Source: JBAZGH01 sp041652935
Lineage (GTDB): Bacteria; Patescibacteriota; Patescibacteriia; Patescibacteriales; XYC2-FULL-47-12
NCBI GenBank assembly: GCA_041652935.1
Contig: JBAZGH010000016.1
Location: 1-20,303, forward strand
Length of the DNA: 20,303 bases
Direction of reading: 5' to 3'
Shown here: piece after piece, positions 5,638 through 12,590 of the stretch
Position numbering within the stretch: position 1 is the stretch's first letter
Layout: every line of letters begins with the position of its first letter
Notes under the pieces: generated by a model
The model's database searches: none
Told to the model about the DNA's origin: nothing
What the model saw: only the letters and a program-made list of their open reading frames with translations
Position numbers and translations under genes: made by a program

Positions 5638-6591
5638 ATGTGGGTTTACATTTTATTTTTTGCCGGATTTATAATTTTAATCAAGGGAGCGGATTATTTA
5701 GTGGAGGGCGCTTCATCAATTGCTAAGCGTTTTGGTTTATCGCCTTTATTTATCGGTTTAACAATTGTTGCTTTCGGGACTAGCGCCCCGGAATTATTTG
5801 TTAATTTAATCGCCAGTATTAAAGGCAGCGCCGGTATTGCCATTGGTAATATCGTTGGCAGCAACATCGCCAATATCTTGCTGATTTTAGGGATAGCGGC
5901 GGCTATATATCCATTAAAAGTAAAGGATAGCACTGTGCGCAAAGAGATTCCCTTAAGTTTTTTGGCGGCATTAGCTTTATTAGTGGCGATTAATGACCAT
6001 TTGGTTGATGGTTTGAGTTTTAATATTTTAACCCGCAGCGATGGTTTAATGCTAATTTTTTTCTTTATCATTTTCTTATATTACGCTTTCGGAATTATGA
6101 TCAGCGGCTCAGATGATGAAGTAACGGTAAAAGAGCGCAGTCAATTTCTATCATGGGCTATGGTTGCCGGTGGTTTGGCCGCTTTGGTGTTGGGCGGCAA
6201 ATGGATAGTTGACAATGGGCTTATTATCGCCCAAGTTTTAAACATCAGCGATGCTTTGGTCGGTTTAACTATAGTCGCGATCGGCACATCTTTGCCGGAG
6301 CTCGCGACTTCAGCGGTCGCGGCCTATAAACATAAGCCGGATATTGCCATTGGCAACGTCGTCGGCTCCAATATTTTTAATATTTTTTGGATTTTAGGCA
6401 TTAGTTCTATTATTAAGCCGATTGAATTCGCGCCAGCTTTGAATTTTGATGTTATAGCCGCTGTCGTGGCCACTTTGTTGTTGCTGGCCGCTCTTTTTAT
6501 CGGCGAAAAAAAAGTCCTGCAAAAGTGGCAGGGATATTTTTTCATAATGCTGTATATTGCTTACATAGTATTTTTAATTTATCGCGGATAA
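5638..6591 (+). CDS. yrbG: Na+/Ca2+ exchanger-type antiporter (YrbG/CaCA family), copy 2
   Basis: A 317-residue paralogue of the preceding gene, with the same length, the same order of motifs and very similar N-terminal half (GADYLVEGASSIAKR, AFGTSAPELFVN). The second half has AIGTSLPELATS and GSNIFNIFWILG. Both GTSxPE acidic residues are kept, so both copies look functional. Differences concentrate in the central hydrophilic loop (SGSDDEVTVKERSQ here) and in membrane segments. The tandem arrangement points to local duplication; the divergence of the two shows it is not recent. The next gene starts 4 bases after the stop, so they are probably translated from one mRNA. Confidence 0.9.
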   Translation: MWVYILFFAGFIILIKGADYLVEGASSIAKRFGLSPLFIGLTIVAFGTSAPELFVNLIASIKGSAGIAIGNIVGSNIANILLILGIAAAIYPLKVKDSTVRKEIPLSFLAALALLVAINDHLVDGLSFNILTRSDGLMLIFFFIIFLYYAFGIMISGSDDEVTVKERSQFLSWAMVAGGLAALVLGGKWIVDNGLIIAQVLNISDALVGLTIVAIGTSLPELATSAVAAYKHKPDIAIGNVVGSNIFNIFWILGISSIIKPIEFAPALNFDVIAAVVATLLLLAALFIGEKKVLQKWQGYFFIMLYIAYIVFLIYRG

Positions 6592-6595
6592 ATAT

Positions 6596-7372
6596 ATGGG
6601 TTTAAAGGATTTGCCAAAATTAGGTTCAAAATTCAGGGCTAAAAGCGGTCCGGGGAGTTTTTTAAACAAAATAAAAAGAGCCACGCGGTACGGCGAGCTT
6701 AAAGGATTGCAGGATAATATTGAGCCGATTGTTGAAACTATGCGGGAGTATCAGGGGGCTATCAGAAAAAAAGGGGGAATGGATAGTTTGCAAAGGAAGA
6801 GCGCTTGGAAAAAAATTAAACAAAAAAGCCAAGACCGCGGGATTGAGGTTACAAAACAAGACGCGCGCGATATAAAAAAGGTCTTAGAGCATTTTGATCC
6901 GAAGAATATTAGTAAGAGTGAAATAAACAAAGAAGCACCAGGCGCTCAACCGGAAAAAACAAAGAGAAGGGGGTCGGGAATTTTTAGTTTTAGAAGAAAA
7001 GAAGAAAAACCGCCGGTCGCTAAATATCTTCGCGCTCTTGACAGGGGCTATGAGGATCAAAGGATGGGTTCTAAAACCGGTGTCAGCATTGAGTCTATAA
7101 GAGGCAAGGGAAGCGCCAGCCGCCTTAGGGTTGATACTTCAAAAAGCGGTTCCAGAAGTTCAGGCATAAATCCCATAACCGGAGCGGAAACTTTTAGCCG
7201 CGGGCTGGAAAATGGACAATTAAATCTTAGCGCCAATTCCAATTTAAATAGAAAATCAGATGTAAATCCTCTATCCGGAAGCGCCAATCATACGCCCCTT
7301 GGTGGCAGCGGCTTGAATTCTCCTTCAATTCCTAACAATTCTTCCAAAATACCGCCAACGTTAGCTATATAA
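6596..7372 (+). CDS. Basic low-complexity protein, 258 aa, unknown
   Basis: The N-terminal 110 residues are basic and helix-rich (MGLKDLPKLGSKFRAKSGPG, then LQDNIEPIVETMREYQGAI) and may form a folded or coiled region. The C-terminal 130 residues are rich in Ser, Gly, Asn and Arg (SRSSGINPITGAE, LNSPSIPNNSS) and look disordered. No signal peptide or membrane segment. It starts 4 bases after the second exchanger and likely belongs to the same transcript, but nothing in it suggests a transport role. No family recognised; a nucleic-acid or envelope contact is possible from the charge alone. Confidence 0.7.
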   Translation: MGLKDLPKLGSKFRAKSGPGSFLNKIKRATRYGELKGLQDNIEPIVETMREYQGAIRKKGGMDSLQRKSAWKKIKQKSQDRGIEVTKQDARDIKKVLEHFDPKNISKSEINKEAPGAQPEKTKRRGSGIFSFRRKEEKPPVAKYLRALDRGYEDQRMGSKTGVSIESIRGKGSASRLRVDTSKSGSRSSGINPITGAETFSRGLENGQLNLSANSNLNRKSDVNPLSGSANHTPLGGSGLNSPSIPNNSSKIPPTLAI

Positions 7373-7380
7373 ATTTTACA

Positions 7381-7471
7381 AATTACGAATTAATTACTAA
7401 TATACCAATTGGAATTTGATTTTTTAATATTTTTTATATAATATTCGTATGTTAGTATTTAATTAGTAATT
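7381..7471. repeat. Inverted repeat flanking the adk promoter
   Basis: Arms of 25 bases at 7381-7405 and 7447-7471 are complementary at 22 positions. The loop holds the promoter at 7415-7442, so only the right arm would be in the mRNA. The right arm includes ATTAGTAATTAGTAG, a word also found in the tpiA element (18708-18827). Confidence 0.8.
7415..7442 (+). promoter_or_regulatory. Promoter of adk
   Basis: TTTGAT (7415-7420), a 16-base spacer and perfect TATAAT (7437-7442), located in the loop of the inverted repeat. Confidence 0.5.
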
Positions 7472-7482
7472 AGTAGGGATAT

Positions 7483-8130
7483 ATGGATAAAACAATAATT
7501 TGCCTTTTCGGTCCGCAAGGATCTGGCAAGGGAACCCAGGCAAAAATTTTAAACAAAAAATTCAACATTCCCCACATTTCAATGGGTGATTTATTTCGGT
7601 TGGCGATTGAAAGCGAGACGGAAATGGGGAAAGAGGTAGAAGAAATAATTAATAGGGGCGGCTTGGTTCCCGATGAAATGACATTTAGTTTATTGCGGGA
7701 AAGAGTTTCTAACTCCGATTGCGCGGCCGGTTTTATTTTAGACGGTTATCCCCGGACTCTTCGCCAGGCGAATATGCTGGATGAATATGTTGAAATAGAC
7801 AAGCTGATTGTCATCAACATTTCCGACGAGGAAGCGGTTAAACGCTTAACCAGCCGAAGGCACTGTTTAAGCTGCGGCGCTATTTATAATTTGTACACCA
7901 GCCCCAAACCAAAGGATGGAGAAACATGCGACCAATGCCATAAAAAATTGCATCAACGCGACGACGATAAAGAAGATGCTATTAGGGCAAGATTAAATAA
8001 TTACCATAAAGAAACCGAAGAAGTAATTAAATATTACGGGGAAAAAGCGATTAAAATAAACGGGGAGCAGGAAATTGAAAAAGTGGCTAGTGATATAGAA
8101 ATAGAAGTATCACCGTACGTTTCTAAATAG
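7483..8130 (+). CDS. adk: Adenylate kinase with zinc-binding LID
   Basis: Catalyses ATP + AMP to 2 ADP in the cytoplasm. The Walker A loop GPQGSGKG is at residues 10-17, the NMP-binding region ISMGDLFR at 32-39, and the DGYPRT motif at 87-92. The LID domain carries C128, C131, C149 and C152 (CLSC...CDQC), the four-cysteine pattern of zinc-containing adenylate kinases. Length 215 matches the long form. The ATG has at most a weak SD (GGGA). adk next to map is an arrangement known from ribosomal-protein operons, here without secY or ribosomal genes. Confidence 0.96.
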   Translation: MDKTIICLFGPQGSGKGTQAKILNKKFNIPHISMGDLFRLAIESETEMGKEVEEIINRGGLVPDEMTFSLLRERVSNSDCAAGFILDGYPRTLRQANMLDEYVEIDKLIVINISDEEAVKRLTSRRHCLSCGAIYNLYTSPKPKDGETCDQCHKKLHQRDDDKEDAIRARLNNYHKETEEVIKYYGEKAIKINGEQEIEKVASDIEIEVSPYVSK

Positions 8131-8177
8131 CTCGCGATCCTTTAATGCGAATTCGCTGTACGGATAAAAAAATACTC

Positions 8178-8229
8178 AGATGAATGCGAATGCCTCAAAT
8201 AATAATATTCGCGGCATTCGCATTCATCT
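8178..8229. repeat. Perfect 17-bp inverted repeat between adk and map
   Basis: AGATGAATGCGAATGCC (8178-8194) and GGCATTCGCATTCATCT (8213-8229) are exact complements around an 18-base A+T-rich loop. The arm itself contains GAATGC twice. There is no T-tract after it, so it is not a standard terminator. Confidence 0.9.
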
Positions 8230-8274
8230 AGGAACTTATTGGTATGTACAAAGTATTTGCATTAATGGTTTGGC

Positions 8275-8288
8275 GGACTAGTTAGTCC
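8275..8288. promoter_or_regulatory. Palindrome next to a -10-like sequence upstream of map
   Basis: GGACTA-GT-TAGTCC is followed directly by TATAAA (8290-8295). The position would suit an operator, but no good -35 was found. Confidence 0.3.
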
Positions 8289-8307
8289 ATATAAAGAAAG
8301 TTGAATT

Positions 8308-9084
8308 ATGATAAAATTAAAAACAGAAGAAGAAATAAAAATATTAAAGGAGGGCGGGTATATCTTGGGCGCTATTCTGGAACAATTAGGCAGGATGGTT
8401 GAGCCGGGGATAACAACCGCCGACTTGGAAAATAAAGCTGTTAGATTGATAAAGGAGGCCCACGGAGAGCCTTCTTTTAAGGGTTACAGAACAAAACACG
8501 ACAAAAAACCGTTTCCTAGCGCCCTTTGCGCTTCTGTTAACGATGAAATTGTTCATGCTCCCTCTGTGCCGGCGCGATATTTGAAAAATGGAGATATTAT
8601 TGGCATTGACATAGGAATGAAATATAAAGGATTATATACTGATACGGCGATTACTGTTCCGGTCGGCAAAATTTCTAAACAAGAAGAAAAATTAATAAAG
8701 ACAGCTAAAGAGTGTTTGGATTTGGCAATCCGCCAGGTAAGGCCGGGGAATAAATTGGTTGATATCGCCCGGGCGGTCCAAATTAACGCTGAAGCCAACG
8801 GTTACGGAGTGGTAAGGGAATTGGTCGGGCATGGGGTCGGCTATGAAGTCCATGAATCTCCGCAGGTGCCTAATTATGATACCGGTGAGGGAGAGCTGGC
8901 GGAAATTGAGCTTGAGCCGGGGTTGGTAATTGCAATTGAGCCCATGCTTACAGCCGGCGACTGGCACGTGAAAACCGGAAGCGACGGTTTAAGTATTCTA
9001 ACAAAAGACGGCAGCTTGTCCGCCCATTTTGAACATACGGTGGCAGTTACTGAAGATGGGCACGTTATTATTACCAAGGCATAA
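8308..9084 (+). CDS. map: Methionine aminopeptidase, type I
   Basis: Removes the initiator methionine from nascent proteins. The five metal ligands are all visible: D101 and D112 (GIDIGMKYKGLYTDTAI), H175 (LVGHGVGYEVHE), E211 (IAIEPML) and E242 (AHFEHTVAV). H83 in IVHAP and H182 correspond to the conserved substrate-contact histidines. The 258-residue length matches type Ia enzymes with no N-terminal extension. It lies between adk and ruvX, each separated by an inverted-repeat spacer. Confidence 0.97.
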   Translation: MIKLKTEEEIKILKEGGYILGAILEQLGRMVEPGITTADLENKAVRLIKEAHGEPSFKGYRTKHDKKPFPSALCASVNDEIVHAPSVPARYLKNGDIIGIDIGMKYKGLYTDTAITVPVGKISKQEEKLIKTAKECLDLAIRQVRPGNKLVDIARAVQINAEANGYGVVRELVGHGVGYEVHESPQVPNYDTGEGELAEIELEPGLVIAIEPMLTAGDWHVKTGSDGLSILTKDGSLSAHFEHTVAVTEDGHVIITKA

Positions 9085-9086
9085 TA

Positions 9087-9200
9087 AATTTTCAATTTTC
9101 AAACAATTACCAAATTAATTAATTTTTAAACACGACGTCGTGTTTGGAGATTGTGTAATTAAAAAATTGTTTGAAAATTAGAAATTAGAAATTGAAAATT
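9087..9200. repeat. Multi-part inverted repeat between map and ruvX
   Basis: AATTTTCAATT (9087-9097) pairs with AATTGAAAATT (9190-9200). AATTTTCAAACAATT (9094-9108) pairs with AATTGTTTGAAAATT (9165-9179). The centre is a perfect 18-base palindrome AAACACGACGTCGTGTTT (9128-9145), more G+C-rich than its surroundings and possibly a protein-binding site. The outer right arm abuts the ruvX start codon. Confidence 0.85.
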
Positions 9201-9593
9201 ATGAAGAAGTATTTAGGTATTGATTACGGTACTAAAAGAATAGGATTAGCAATAGGCGACAGCGAAACAAAAACCGCTGTTGTTTTTAATACGGTAAATA
9301 ATATTGATGAAGTTAAAAAGATTGCGGAAGAGGAAGAAATTAATATTGTAGTCGTCGGCAAGCCTTATTCAATCGCAGATAGCGCGCATAAACTGCCGGA
9401 AAATTGGCAAAAATTCGTTGCTGAATTAAAAGAGAAGCTATTAAATGCAGAAATAATTTTTGAGGACGAAAGATTATCTTCCAAATACGCCGACTCTCTT
9501 ATTGGAGACAAAAAAACAAAAGCATCCCGCGATGAAATAGCGGCCGTTAGTATATTGCAGGGGTATTTTGATAGGATGAATACTAAATATTGA
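9201..9593 (+). CDS. ruvX: RuvX/YqgF family RNase H-fold nuclease
   Basis: YqgF/RuvX proteins have an RNase H-like fold and are implicated in Holliday junction resolution and in 16S rRNA 5'-end maturation. Visible motifs are GIDYGTKRIGLAIGD near the N-terminus, the conserved strand VVVGKP, FEDERLSS, and the C-terminal DEIAAVSILQGYF with the acidic catalytic residue. The ATG at 9201 is chosen; the frame is open to a TTG at 9192 that has no support. Length is then 130 residues, slightly short but normal. The stop overlaps the left arm of the next inverted repeat. recO follows. Confidence 0.93.
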   Translation: MKKYLGIDYGTKRIGLAIGDSETKTAVVFNTVNNIDEVKKIAEEEEINIVVVGKPYSIADSAHKLPENWQKFVAELKEKLLNAEIIFEDERLSSKYADSLIGDKKTKASRDEIAAVSILQGYFDRMNTKY

Positions 9594-9691
9594 ATATTAA
9601 ATATTACAACAATAAGAAAGGTGAATTTTTTTAATACCCACCATATATATTCTATGTGTATTATAATATTTAAAATTTAGTATTCAATATT
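9579..9691. repeat. Inverted repeat between ruvX and recO
   Basis: Arms of 27 bases (9579-9605 and 9665-9691) are complementary at about 22 positions. The left arm includes the end of ruvX (its stop codon is 9591-9593). A perfect TATAAT (9662-9667) overlaps the right arm and probably serves recO; no clear -35 was seen. Confidence 0.7.
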
Positions 9692-9701
9692 ATTTTTAAA
9701 A

Positions 9702-10343
9702 ATGACAGAAGCTACTACAAAAACTAAGGCCATTATACTCCGCCGGGAACCATACTTAGATAATGATTCCCGCGTTTTTGTTTATAGCCAGGATTTTGGC
9801 AAATTAAATTTAGTTGTCCGCGGCACGCAAAAGCTGTCTTCAAAATTGGCCGCTCATATTGAGCCGCTTAATTTTTGCGAGATAATGATAATTAAAGGCA
9901 AGCAGTACGACTATCTCGGCAGCTGCATCAGCGAAGATGTTTTCAGCGGCATAAAAAAAGATTATGAGAAATCCATAGCCGCCGGAGAGGTTTTGAGAAT
10001 AGTAGACAACATTGTTAAAGGCGAAGAAAAGGACGAGCAAATTTTTTTTATGTTGAAAAAATTTTTGGAAGTGTTGAATAATATAACAGAGAGGCGCCAT
10101 GGCGCGTCTGCGCATATTTTAAAATCGGCTTTTATTCTTAAATTAATTTCATTGCTCGGCTATCAGCCGAAATTAGATGAATCGCGGATGGGAAATAATA
10201 AAATATCCCTGAAATTAGCAAATTTTGTTCAGATGATTTTAACCATGAAATTTGAAGAAATTTTAAATATGGAAATAGAGGAAAAATTGGCTTCCGAATT
10301 AAATAACGCCGTGAATAAATATAAGCAATATATATTTGACTGA
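9702..10343 (+). CDS. recO: DNA repair protein RecO, short form
   Basis: RecO helps load RecA onto SSB-coated single-stranded DNA. The N-terminal OB-fold is recognisable: KTKAIILRREPYLDNDSRVFVYSQDFGKLNLVVRGTQKLSSKLAAHIEPL, followed by a helical region with AGEVLRIVDNIV and FMLKKFLEVLN and a helix FILKLISLLGYQP. Length is 213 residues, about 30 shorter than many RecO proteins. It has no cysteine zinc cluster, which some relatives carry. No SD. The 3' end overlaps the promoter of the T-box leader (TTGACT at 10336-10341). Confidence 0.88.
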   Translation: MTEATTKTKAIILRREPYLDNDSRVFVYSQDFGKLNLVVRGTQKLSSKLAAHIEPLNFCEIMIIKGKQYDYLGSCISEDVFSGIKKDYEKSIAAGEVLRIVDNIVKGEEKDEQIFFMLKKFLEVLNNITERRHGASAHILKSAFILKLISLLGYQPKLDESRMGNNKISLKLANFVQMILTMKFEEILNMEIEEKLASELNNAVNKYKQYIFD

Positions 10344-10364
10344 TTTGATTATTTCGTTTAATAT
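10336..10364 (+). promoter_or_regulatory. Promoter of the T-box-aspS transcript
   Basis: TTGACT (10336-10341), a 17-base spacer and TAATAT (10359-10364). The -35 lies inside the last codons of recO. Predicted start about 10371. Confidence 0.5.
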
Positions 10365-10370
10365 AAATGT

Positions 10371-10577
10371 ACAACCTATTAAAATCATTTGATCCCGACA
10401 AACATCGGGAAAGATGCGAGAAGAACGTGCATTTTCACTAGTAGACCTCGCCGGGCAAGCCCGTCATAGCTATAAATTAAGCGTTTCGGTTTTTACCGGA
10501 AAACTAAGGTGGCACCACGGAAGAAGTCCGTCCTTAGATATTGCATATTTTGTGATATTTGAGGACGGATTTTTATT
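10371..10577 (+). promoter_or_regulatory. T-box riboswitch controlling aspS
   Basis: The antiterminator is explicit: CTAAGG (10504-10509), the seven-base bulge TGGCACC (10510-10516), ACGGA (10517-10521), loop AGAAG, TCCGT (10527-10531) and CCTTAG (10532-10537). The bulge matches the T-box rule UGGNACC, and N = C fits tRNA-Asp (G73). A competing terminator uses TCCGTCCT (10527-10534) with AGGACGGA (10562-10569). Upstream, a hairpin near 10484-10503 resembles Stem III. The candidate Stem I is short: GCGAG (10416-10420) with CTCGC (10447-10451), enclosing an aspartate codon GAC (10444-10446) preceded by AGTA. Uncharged tRNA-Asp would favour antitermination. The expression-platform call is firm; the Stem I and specifier assignment is tentative. 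Confidence 0.92.
10527..10577 (+). terminator. Regulated terminator of the T-box
   Basis: TCCGTCCT pairs with AGGACGGA, extended inward by TAGATAT/ATATTTG, followed by TTTTTATTT. It shares its 5' arm with the antiterminator, so the two cannot form together. Confidence 0.9.
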
Positions 10578-10598
10578 TAAATATTAAAAATTTTCAAT

Positions 10599-10735
10599 TT
10601 ACAATTTTGCAATTTTCATTCAATTTTCAACACCTAATTTTCAATTTATAATAAAACATATTGGATTATTATTGGAAATTAAAATTTAAAAATTGATTGT
10701 AAATTGTAAATTGGTAATTGAAAATTAAAACATAA
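10599..10735. repeat. Inverted repeat between the T-box and aspS
   Basis: Left region about 10599-10640 and right region about 10690-10735 are imperfect complements built from words such as CAATTTACAATTTTGCAATT and AATTTTCAA. The loop contains a perfect TATAAT (10647-10652) with TTTTCA 17 bases upstream. Confidence 0.65.
10624..10652 (+). promoter_or_regulatory. Possible second aspS promoter downstream of the T-box
   Basis: TTTTCA (10624-10629), a 17-base spacer and TATAAT (10647-10652). If active, it would make aspS transcripts that bypass the T-box terminator. Confidence 0.35.
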
Positions 10736-10739
10736 ATTT

Positions 10740-12500
10740 ATGTTACGTACACACACATGCGGAGAACTCTCCCAAAAAAATGAAGGCAAGCAAGTAACGC
10801 TCTGCGGCTGGGTGCATCGGCGGCGGGACCACGGCGGGCTTATTTTTATTGATTTGCGCGATCGGTATGGATTGACGCAATTAACTATTGACCCTGCTAA
10901 AATTAAGGAAGCTGATAAATTGAGAAGCGAATGGGTAATTAAAGCGTCCGGCAAGGTGAAAGAAAGGCCGAAGGAGATGGTTAATAAAAAATTAAAAACA
11001 GGGGAGATAGAAATTGAAGTGAGCGAACTGGAAATTTTAAGCGAATCAAAAACGCCGCCATTTTTAATTGACGAGGACAAGAATGATGACGCTAACGAAA
11101 ATTTAAGGTTAAAATACCGTTTTATTGATTTGCGCCGGCCGAAATTGCAAGAGATGTTAAGGGTTCGCGATGAAATGATGCGAGATATCAGGGAATATTT
11201 CCATAAAAACGATTTTCGCGAAGTCCAAACTCCGATTTTAGCAAACTCTTCTCCGGAAGGCGCGCGCGATTGGCTGGTTCCTTCCCGATTATATCCGGGA
11301 AAATTTTACGCTTTACCGCAGGCGCCCCAGCAATTTAAACAGTTATTAATGGTTGCCGGAGTTGACCGCTATTTCCAAATAGCGCCTTGTTTTCGCGATG
11401 AGGACCCTCGTATGGACCGCCATTTTGGCGAATTTTATCAATTAGATATGGAAATGAGTTTTGTTGAGCAAGAAGATATTTTTAAGATGATGGAACCATT
11501 GATGGTAGAATTAACCCATAAATTCAGCGATAAAAAAGTAATGTGGCAGCCGTTTCCGCAGATTCCATGGAAAGAAGCAATGGAAAAATACGGATCTGAC
11601 AAGCCGGATTTACGATTTGAAATGGAAATAAAATCAATTACAGATATTGTAAAAGATTGCGGTTTTTCAGTCTTCGCTGATGCAGTTAAAGAGGGGGGGG
11701 TTGTGCATGCATTGAAAGTTGAGGGCGGAGCGAAATTTTCCCGCAAGGATATTGATGAAATAACTGAAATAGCAAAATCAAAAGAAGCTAAAGGATTGGC
11801 TTATATAATTATAGAGGATGAACCAAAATCTCCCATATTAAAATTTTTAAAGCCGGAAGAAGTTAAGCAGATAATCAAAGAGACTAAAGTCAAAAAAGGA
11901 GATATTATATTTTTCGGCGCTGACAAATGGCGGATAGTCTGCGAGAGCTTGGGCGCGGTACGAAGCGAATGTGGAGAAAGATTAGGGCTTAAAGACCCGA
12001 AAAAAGCCGCCTGGCTTTGGGTGACTGATTTTCCAATGTATGATTATTCGGAAATTGAAGAGGGGAAAATTGATTTCGGGCATAACCCGTTTTCCATGCC
12101 CCAAGGCGGGCTAAAAGCACTGGAGACGAAAGATCCGCTTGAGATATTGGCTTACCAATATGATTTTGTCTTGAACGGTTTTGAAATCACTTCCGGCGCC
12201 ATCCGCAACCATGACCCGAAAATTATGTACAAGGCCTTTGAGATAGCCGGTTATACAAAGGAGCAGGTGGACGCGAAGTTCGGCCATATGATCCGCGCTT
12301 TTGAATACGGCGCGCCACCCCACGGCGGAAACGCTCCCGGAATAGACAGGTTAATGATGGTTTTAAACGATTGGAGTTCTATTCGGGATATTTATGCCTT
12401 CCCTAAAGATGGCGCCGGCCGCGACGTAATGCTGGACGCGCCAAGTGAAGTGGAGCCGGAGCAGTTGAAAGAATTGCATTTGAAAATCAGCAAAGAATAA
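10740..12500 (+). CDS. aspS: Aspartate--tRNA ligase (bacterial type)
   Basis: Class II synthetase that charges tRNA-Asp. The N-terminal anticodon-binding OB domain (1-110) includes CGWVHRRRDHGGLIFIDLRD. Class II motif 2 is CFRDEDPRMDRHFGEFYQLD (about 217-236), motif 3 GAPPHGGNAPGIDR (524-537). The flipping-loop region has SPEGARDWLVPSR and the Asp site QAPQQFKQ. The bacterial-specific GAD insert domain lies at about 290-420. Length 586 matches the family. Motif 2 (DPRMDRHFGEFYQ) differs from the common bacterial DLRADRQPEFTQ but keeps the FRDED core. Whether it also charges tRNA-Asn cannot be decided here. A T-box controls it; no SD at the ATG. Confidence 0.97.
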   Translation: MLRTHTCGELSQKNEGKQVTLCGWVHRRRDHGGLIFIDLRDRYGLTQLTIDPAKIKEADKLRSEWVIKASGKVKERPKEMVNKKLKTGEIEIEVSELEILSESKTPPFLIDEDKNDDANENLRLKYRFIDLRRPKLQEMLRVRDEMMRDIREYFHKNDFREVQTPILANSSPEGARDWLVPSRLYPGKFYALPQAPQQFKQLLMVAGVDRYFQIAPCFRDEDPRMDRHFGEFYQLDMEMSFVEQEDIFKMMEPLMVELTHKFSDKKVMWQPFPQIPWKEAMEKYGSDKPDLRFEMEIKSITDIVKDCGFSVFADAVKEGGVVHALKVEGGAKFSRKDIDEITEIAKSKEAKGLAYIIIEDEPKSPILKFLKPEEVKQIIKETKVKKGDIIFFGADKWRIVCESLGAVRSECGERLGLKDPKKAAWLWVTDFPMYDYSEIEEGKIDFGHNPFSMPQGGLKALETKDPLEILAYQYDFVLNGFEITSGAIRNHDPKIMYKAFEIAGYTKEQVDAKFGHMIRAFEYGAPPHGGNAPGIDRLMMVLNDWSSIRDIYAFPKDGAGRDVMLDAPSEVEPEQLKELHLKISKE

Positions 12501-12536
12501 ATAGAGTGTGGGGGCAGGTTTGAAACCTGTCTCTAT
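12501..12536. repeat. Hairpin directly after the aspS stop codon
   Basis: ATAGAG (12501-12506) pairs with CTCTAT (12531-12536); inner CAGGTTT (12515-12521) pairs with AAACCTG (12523-12529). No T-tract follows, so termination is doubtful. Confidence 0.6.
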
Positions 12537-12553
12537 ATTAACAAACGGATTTG

Positions 12554-12562
12554 TGGTATAAT
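12554..12562 (+). promoter_or_regulatory. Extended -10 promoter of the membrane protein
   Basis: TGGTATAAT: a TGn motif and perfect TATAAT (12557-12562), 28 bases before the start codon. No good -35, as expected for extended -10 promoters. Confidence 0.55.
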
Positions 12563-12590
12563 ATGGATAATAATTATTAATTTAAATTTT

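Noticed and set aside
5595..5726. Upstream ORF starting MEHILYLTRF before the second exchanger
   Set aside because: No SD, different frame, overlaps the strongly conserved start of the exchanger; probably chance.
8178..8229. Intrinsic terminator between adk and map
   Set aside because: The hairpin is strong but no T-tract follows either arm within a few bases.
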